From assembly GCF_036409155.1 (NCBI RefSeq), contig NZ_JAZGLW010000003.1:124001-188000 (forward strand): a stretch of DNA of 64,000 nucleotides, written 5' to 3'. Both the position numbers and the translations under genes were made by a program. Position 1 is the first letter of the stretch. Each line of letters opens with the position of its first letter. This DNA comes from Mycobacterium sp. 050128. GTDB lineage: Bacteria > Actinomycetota > Actinomycetes > Mycobacteriales > Mycobacteriaceae. The notes under the pieces were generated by a model. It was given only the letters and a program-made list of their open reading frames with translations. It did not search any database and was not told where the DNA came from. Below are positions 60,622 to 64,000 of this stretch, piece by piece.

Positions 60622-61718
60622 CAGAGCATCACCACCGAACGCAATACCTTGCCGCCGTGCATCTTCTCGAATGCCTCCTCGATGCCGTCTAGCCCGATTC
60701 GTTCGGAAACAAACTTCTCGAGCGGGAGCCGGCCCTGCAGATAGAGGTCGATCAGGGTGGGGAAGTCGCGTTCGGGCAGGCAGTCGCCGTACCACGAGGA
60801 CTTCAACGATCCGCCGCGGGAGAAGAAGTCGACCAGCGGCATCTCCAGCTTCATGTCCGGCGTCGGCACGCCCACCAACACCACCGTTCCGGCGAGATCG
60901 CGGGCGTAGAAGGCCTGCTTCCAGGTCTCGGGCCGGCCGACCGCGTCGATGATGACGTCGACGCCGAAGCCGTCGGTGAGGTCCTGGATGGTTTCGACCA
61001 AGTCCTTTCCGGGGTTGAGCTCGCGGGCATTGACGGTGTGGGTGGCGCCGAACTCGCGGGCCCAGTCCAGCTTGGTGTTATCGGTGTCGACCGCGATGAT
61101 CTTCTTCGCACCGACCAGCGCGGCTCCGGCCACCGCCGCGTCACCCACACCGCCGCAGCCGATCACCGCCACGGTGTCGTCGCGAGTGACGGCGCCGGTG
61201 TTGATCGCCGCGCCGATCCCGGCCATCACTCCGCAGCCCAGCAGCCCGGCTACCGCGGGGTCGGCCTCTGGATTGACCTTGGTGCACTGGCCGGCGGCCA
61301 CCAGTGTCTTGTCGGCGAAAGCCCCGATGCCCAGCGCGGGCGTCAGCTCGGTGCCGTCGGTCAGCGTCATCTTCTGGGTGGCGTTGAACGTGTCGAAGCA
61401 CAGCTGCGGCTTGCCCCGCTTGCAGGCGCGGCACTGGCCGCAGACCGCGCGCCAGTTCAGGATCACGAAGTCGCCCGGCGCCACCGACGTCACGTCCGGC
61501 CCGACGGCTTCGACCGTGCCCGCGGCCTCGTGGCCGAGCAGGAACGGGTACTCGTCGTTGATGCCGCCCTCCCGGTAAGTCAGGTCGGTATGGCAGACCC
61601 CGCAGGCGATCACATCCACCAGGGCCTCGCCGGGGCCGGGGTCCGGGACGACGATGTCCACCAATTCGACGGGTTGGCCCTTCTTGCGTGAAATCACTCC
61701 GCGCACTGTCTGACTCAT
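60621..61718 (-). CDS. mscR: Mycothiol-dependent formaldehyde dehydrogenase / S-nitrosomycothiol reductase
   Basis: A 365-residue zinc MDR enzyme. Catalytic zinc site GVCHTD and GHEAAG, structural zinc loop [15 protein letters not shown], and NAD motif [15 protein letters not shown] are intact. The sequence matches the mycothiol-dependent formaldehyde dehydrogenase group (recalled as Rv2259, MscR/AdhE2). It oxidises S-hydroxymethylmycothiol to S-formylmycothiol and reduces S-nitrosomycothiol. The coupled MBL hydrolase follows. ATG 61718 gives the family's usual N-terminus. Confidence 0.92.
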   Translation of the reverse strand: MSQTVRGVISRKKGQPVELVDIVVPDPGPGEALVDVIACGVCHTDLTYREGGINDEYPFLLGHEAAGTVEAVGPDVTSVAPGDFVILNWRAVCGQCRACKRGKPQLCFDTFNATQKMTLTDGTELTPALGIGAFADKTLVAAGQCTKVNPEADPAVAGLLGCGVMAGIGAAINTGAVTRDDTVAVIGCGGVGDAAVAGAALVGAKKIIAVDTDNTKLDWAREFGATHTVNARELNPGKDLVETIQDLTDGFGVDVIIDAVGRPETWKQAFYARDLAGTVVLVGVPTPDMKLEMPLVDFFSRGGSLKSSWYGDCLPERDFPTLIDLYLQGRLPLEKFVSERIGLDGIEEAFEKMHGGKVLRSVVML

Positions 61719-61821
61719 GGGCTCCAACCTACTGTGGGGGCCATACACTCGGCAGCTCGGTGTCCACCCATCAGCAAGCGCCGTTCCGGGGGCGGTGAAC
61801 CGGGTGTAGCGTCTGCAGAGC

Positions 61822-62916
61822 GTGACGACACTCGACAAGAGTTCGGACGGCGCACCGCGCCAAAGTCAAGAGACTGTCGAAGATTTCGCGGGACGAATGG
61901 TCTCGACAATCGACAGCGCGAGCCTGGCAATCCTGCTGAGTATCGGACACCAGACCGGTCTGCTGGACACGATGGCCGGACTCGGTTCGGCCACCAGCGC
62001 GCAGATCGCCGACGCCGCGGGCCTCAACGAGCGTTACGTCCGGGAGTGGTTGGGCGGCATGACGACCGGACATGTCGTCGACTACGACCCGGGCACCGGA
62101 ACCTACTCGCTGCCGGCCCATCGCGCGGCGGTGCTGACCCGTGCCGCCGGGCCCGACAACCTGGCTTTGGTGGCGATGTTCCTGCCGCAGCTCGGCGAGG
62201 TGGAGCAGAAAATCATCGGCTGTTTCCGCGCGGGCGGCGGGCTGCCCTATAGCGAGTTTCCCCGCTTCCACGCGCTGATGGCCGAGCAGAGCGCCGCGGT
62301 GTTCGACATCGCGCTGGTCGATGTCGTGCTGCCGTTGGTCGACGGCCTCCCGGACCGGCTGCGCTCCGGCGCCGACGTCGCCGATTTCGGGTGCGGCAGC
62401 GGTCACGCGATCAACGTGATGGCAAAGGCCTTTCCGGCGAGCCGGTTCACCGGTATCGATTTCTCCGAGCAGGCCATCGCGACGGGTATCGCCGAGGCGG
62501 CCAGCCTCGGCCTGACCAATGCGAGCTTCGAGGCCCACAACCTGACCGATCTGGACAAGACGGACGCCTACGACGTCATCACCGTCTTCGACGCGATCCA
62601 CGACCAGGCGCAGCCGGCCCGGGTGCTGGAGAACATCCAACGCGCGCTGCGACCCGGCGGTGTGTTCTTGATGGCCGACATCAAGGCATCCAGCCGGCTC
62701 GAGGAGAACGTCGACCTCCCGATGAGCACCTACCTCTATACCGTCTCGCTGATGCACTGCATGACGGTGTCGCTGGCGCTGGGCGGCGCCGGACTCGGTA
62801 CGGCCTGGGGCACGCAGCTGGCCACCTCGATGCTCGTCGACGCCGGGTTCGACGACGTCCGGGTGCTCGAGATCGACTCCGACCCGATCAACAACTACTA
62901 CATCGCCACGAAGTGA
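61822..62916 (+). CDS. SAM-dependent methyltransferase with winged-helix N-terminus (Rv2258c-like)
   Basis: A 364-residue protein. The N-terminal part ([20 protein letters not shown]) is a winged-helix dimerisation domain that earlier led to annotation as a regulator. The SAM motif is [15 protein letters not shown] and [13 protein letters not shown], followed by [13 protein letters not shown]. It matches recalled Rv2258c closely. The methyl acceptor is unknown. GTG 61822. Divergent from mscR. Confidence 0.92.
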   Translation: MTTLDKSSDGAPRQSQETVEDFAGRMVSTIDSASLAILLSIGHQTGLLDTMAGLGSATSAQIADAAGLNERYVREWLGGMTTGHVVDYDPGTGTYSLPAHRAAVLTRAAGPDNLALVAMFLPQLGEVEQKIIGCFRAGGGLPYSEFPRFHALMAEQSAAVFDIALVDVVLPLVDGLPDRLRSGADVADFGCGSGHAINVMAKAFPASRFTGIDFSEQAIATGIAEAASLGLTNASFEAHNLTDLDKTDAYDVITVFDAIHDQAQPARVLENIQRALRPGGVFLMADIKASSRLEENVDLPMSTYLYTVSLMHCMTVSLALGGAGLGTAWGTQLATSMLVDAGFDDVRVLEIDSDPINNYYIATK

Positions 62917-62956
62917 CCGTTAGTCGCTGATAGGCATTAACCTCTTGGCGGTGACC

Positions 62957-63250
62957 ATGCACCAGGACTACGACGCCATCCGCGCGGAGGAGATCCAACC
63001 GGGTGACAACATCGAGTTCCCTGCCGAGCACCCGGACGTGCAGTGGCGCGTCGAAGAGGAGAGGGCAACCAAGCCGCCTTCTAACGAGCCAGGCGTGCTG
63101 TGGTACATCGAGGAGCAGGTGGGCGAGGTGTTTCCCAGCCCGTTGGGTGATCTTTACAAATTCACGGTGAAGGCGGTGGGGGCGGCGGGCGTCGAAGTCG
63201 GTGTCCTCATCCGGGGCCATGTGCCCGTCCGCCGCTACCGGCGACGTTAG
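62957..63250 (+). CDS. Small hypothetical protein
   Basis: A 97-residue protein (ATG 62957; GTG 62951 and TTG 62945 also in frame) with DYDAIRAEEIQPGDNIEF and DVQWRVEEERATKP, a beta-rich OB- or SH3-like composition. No signal peptide. It lies between the methyltransferase and the serine hydrolase on the same strand. I do not recognise the family. Confidence 0.6.
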   Translation: MHQDYDAIRAEEIQPGDNIEFPAEHPDVQWRVEEERATKPPSNEPGVLWYIEEQVGEVFPSPLGDLYKFTVKAVGAAGVEVGVLIRGHVPVRRYRRR

Positions 63251-63266
63251 TGACCCGCCCGATCTG

Positions 63267-64000
63267 ATGGCCGCTCTCGACGCGCTCGACGACTGGCCGG
63301 TGTCGGCTGCCGCCGCCGCGGTGGTCGGACCCGGCGGGGTGCTGGCCACGCACGGCGACACCGAGCGGGTGTTCACGCTGGCGTCGGTCACCAAGCCGGT
63401 GGTGGCCCGCGCCGCGCAGGTCGCGATCGAAGAGGGCGTCGTCGAGCTGGACACTCCGGCCGGCCCGCCCGGCGCGACGGTCCGGCATCTGCTGTCCCAC
63501 GCGTCGGGCCTGGCGATGCTGGACGGCCGGGTGCTGGCCAAGCCCGGCACCCGGCGCATGTATTCCAACTACGGCTTCGCCGTGCTGGCCGAGACTGTGG
63601 AGCGCGAGTCGGGCATCGACTTCAGCCGCTACCTCACCGAGGCGGTGTGCGAGCCGCTGAACATGGGCGCGACCCGGCTGGCCGGCGGCGCGGCGGAGGC
63701 CGGGTACGGGGCGACCTCGACGGTCGCGGATCTGGCGGCGTTCGCCGGCGACCTGTTGCGCCCGTCGACCGTGTCGGCCGAGATGCACGCCGAGGCGACG
63801 ACCGTGCAGTTTCCCGGCCTGGACGGGGTGCTGCCCGGCTACGGCGTGCAGCGGCCCAACGATTGGGGCCTGGGTTTCGAGATCCGGGACGGGAAATCGC
63901 CGCACTGGACCGGGGCGCGCAACTCGGCGCGAACCTACGGCCATTTCGGCCAAGCAGGCGGTTTCATCTGGGCAGATCCCGACGTGGACTTGGCGCTGGT
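63267..64000 (+). CDS. Serine hydrolase of the beta-lactamase/penicillin-binding family, truncated by window edge (Rv2257c-like)
   Basis: An open frame starts at ATG 63267 (MAALDALDDWPVSAAAAAVV) and runs past the right edge without a stop. SVTKP is the SxxK nucleophile motif, YSNYG the YxN motif, and HFGQAGG the third (HxG) motif, all of class C beta-lactamase-like hydrolases. It sits 16 bp after the small hypothetical gene. Position and strand match recalled Rv2257c. No lipobox or signal is evident, so it may be cytosolic. Confidence 0.82.
   Translation, partial: MAALDALDDWPVSAAAAAVVGPGGVLATHGDTERVFTLASVTKPVVARAAQVAIEEGVVELDTPAGPPGATVRHLLSHASGLAMLDGRVLAKPGTRRMYSNYGFAVLAETVERESGIDFSRYLTEAVCEPLNMGATRLAGGAAEAGYGATSTVADLAAFAGDLLRPSTVSAEMHAEATTVQFPGLDGVLPGYGVQRPNDWGLGFEIRDGKSPHWTGARNSARTYGHFGQAGGFIWADPDVDLAL

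Noticed and set aside
63207-63953. Minus-strand open frame at the right edge
   Set aside because: The plus strand carries SxxK, YxN and HxG motifs of a serine hydrolase; the minus frame is a shadow.
1-64000. tRNA, rRNA or phage integration site
   Set aside because: Scanning the intergenic gaps showed no cloverleaf-like or TTCGAATC-type T-arm with flanking stems; a covariance-model search would be needed to exclude small RNAs.

Overview
The window is high-GC actinobacterial DNA and clearly mycobacterial. Recognisable mycobacterial genes include a CYP124-type P450, a DhmA-type haloalkane dehalogenase, SseB, a YjcE-type antiporter, MgtA, an LpqH-type 19-kDa lipoprotein, an Ami1-like amidase, a cutinase, a mycothiol-dependent formaldehyde dehydrogenase and a 13E12-type HNH gene. 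Many LLM oxidoreductases, P450s and TetR regulators, plus large gene-poor-in-synteny blocks, suggest an environmental non-tuberculous mycobacterium. The species cannot be fixed by reading alone. No rRNA, tRNA or CRISPR array was seen.

From recalled M. tuberculosis genes, the anchors run in descending order: Rv2296 (dhmA, 2.6 kb), Rv2294 (PatB/MalY, 4.4 kb), Rv2291 (sseB, 19.7 kb), Rv2287 (yjcE, 23.7 kb), a possible Rv2280 (FAD-linked oxidase, 32.5 kb), Rv2272/Rv2273 (DUF202 pair, 49.3 kb), Rv2266 (cyp124), Rv2265 (MFS), Rv2264c (Hsp70-like), Rv2263 (SDR), Rv2260/Rv2259 (MBL hydrolase and mscR), Rv2258c (methyltransferase) and Rv2257c (serine hydrolase at the right edge). The window is therefore that chromosomal arm read backwards, with several inserted metabolic blocks.

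Blocks: (1) 0-5.6 kb holds a DUF1214 protein with TetR, the dehalogenase, a cyclase-fold protein and the aminotransferase. (2) 5.6-11.9 kb is an oxidative cluster: a DapB-fold reductase, two paralogous LLM oxidoreductases, an AveC-spirocyclase-like membrane protein coupled to an unlisted 38-residue membrane peptide, a TetR and a P450. Three copies of a GATAGT-N4-ACTATC dyad lie in its two divergent promoter regions and predict one regulon; this is the best candidate for an undescribed system. (3) 12-19 kb holds a second P450/TetR pair facing a translationally coupled SDR-LLM-EthD-like operon, with alpha/beta hydrolases. (4) 20-34 kb is mostly housekeeping: SseB, MgtA, an AAA ATPase, an antiporter, a Cys-rich-tailed DUF5685 protein, a chagasin-like lipoprotein, mycothiol-type enzymes and a degenerate-GGDEF/EAL protein. 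(5) 34-49 kb is accessory: a kinase, a P450, an orphan HNH nuclease, EcsC and HD proteins, a 13E12 gene, gene remnants, an intradiol-dioxygenase operon, a cutinase and a Tat amidase. (6) 49-64 kb is the conserved Rv2273-Rv2257c-like arm, including a protein with a five-unit 18-bp repeat.

Functional calls rest on motif recognition from memory. No database search was run.
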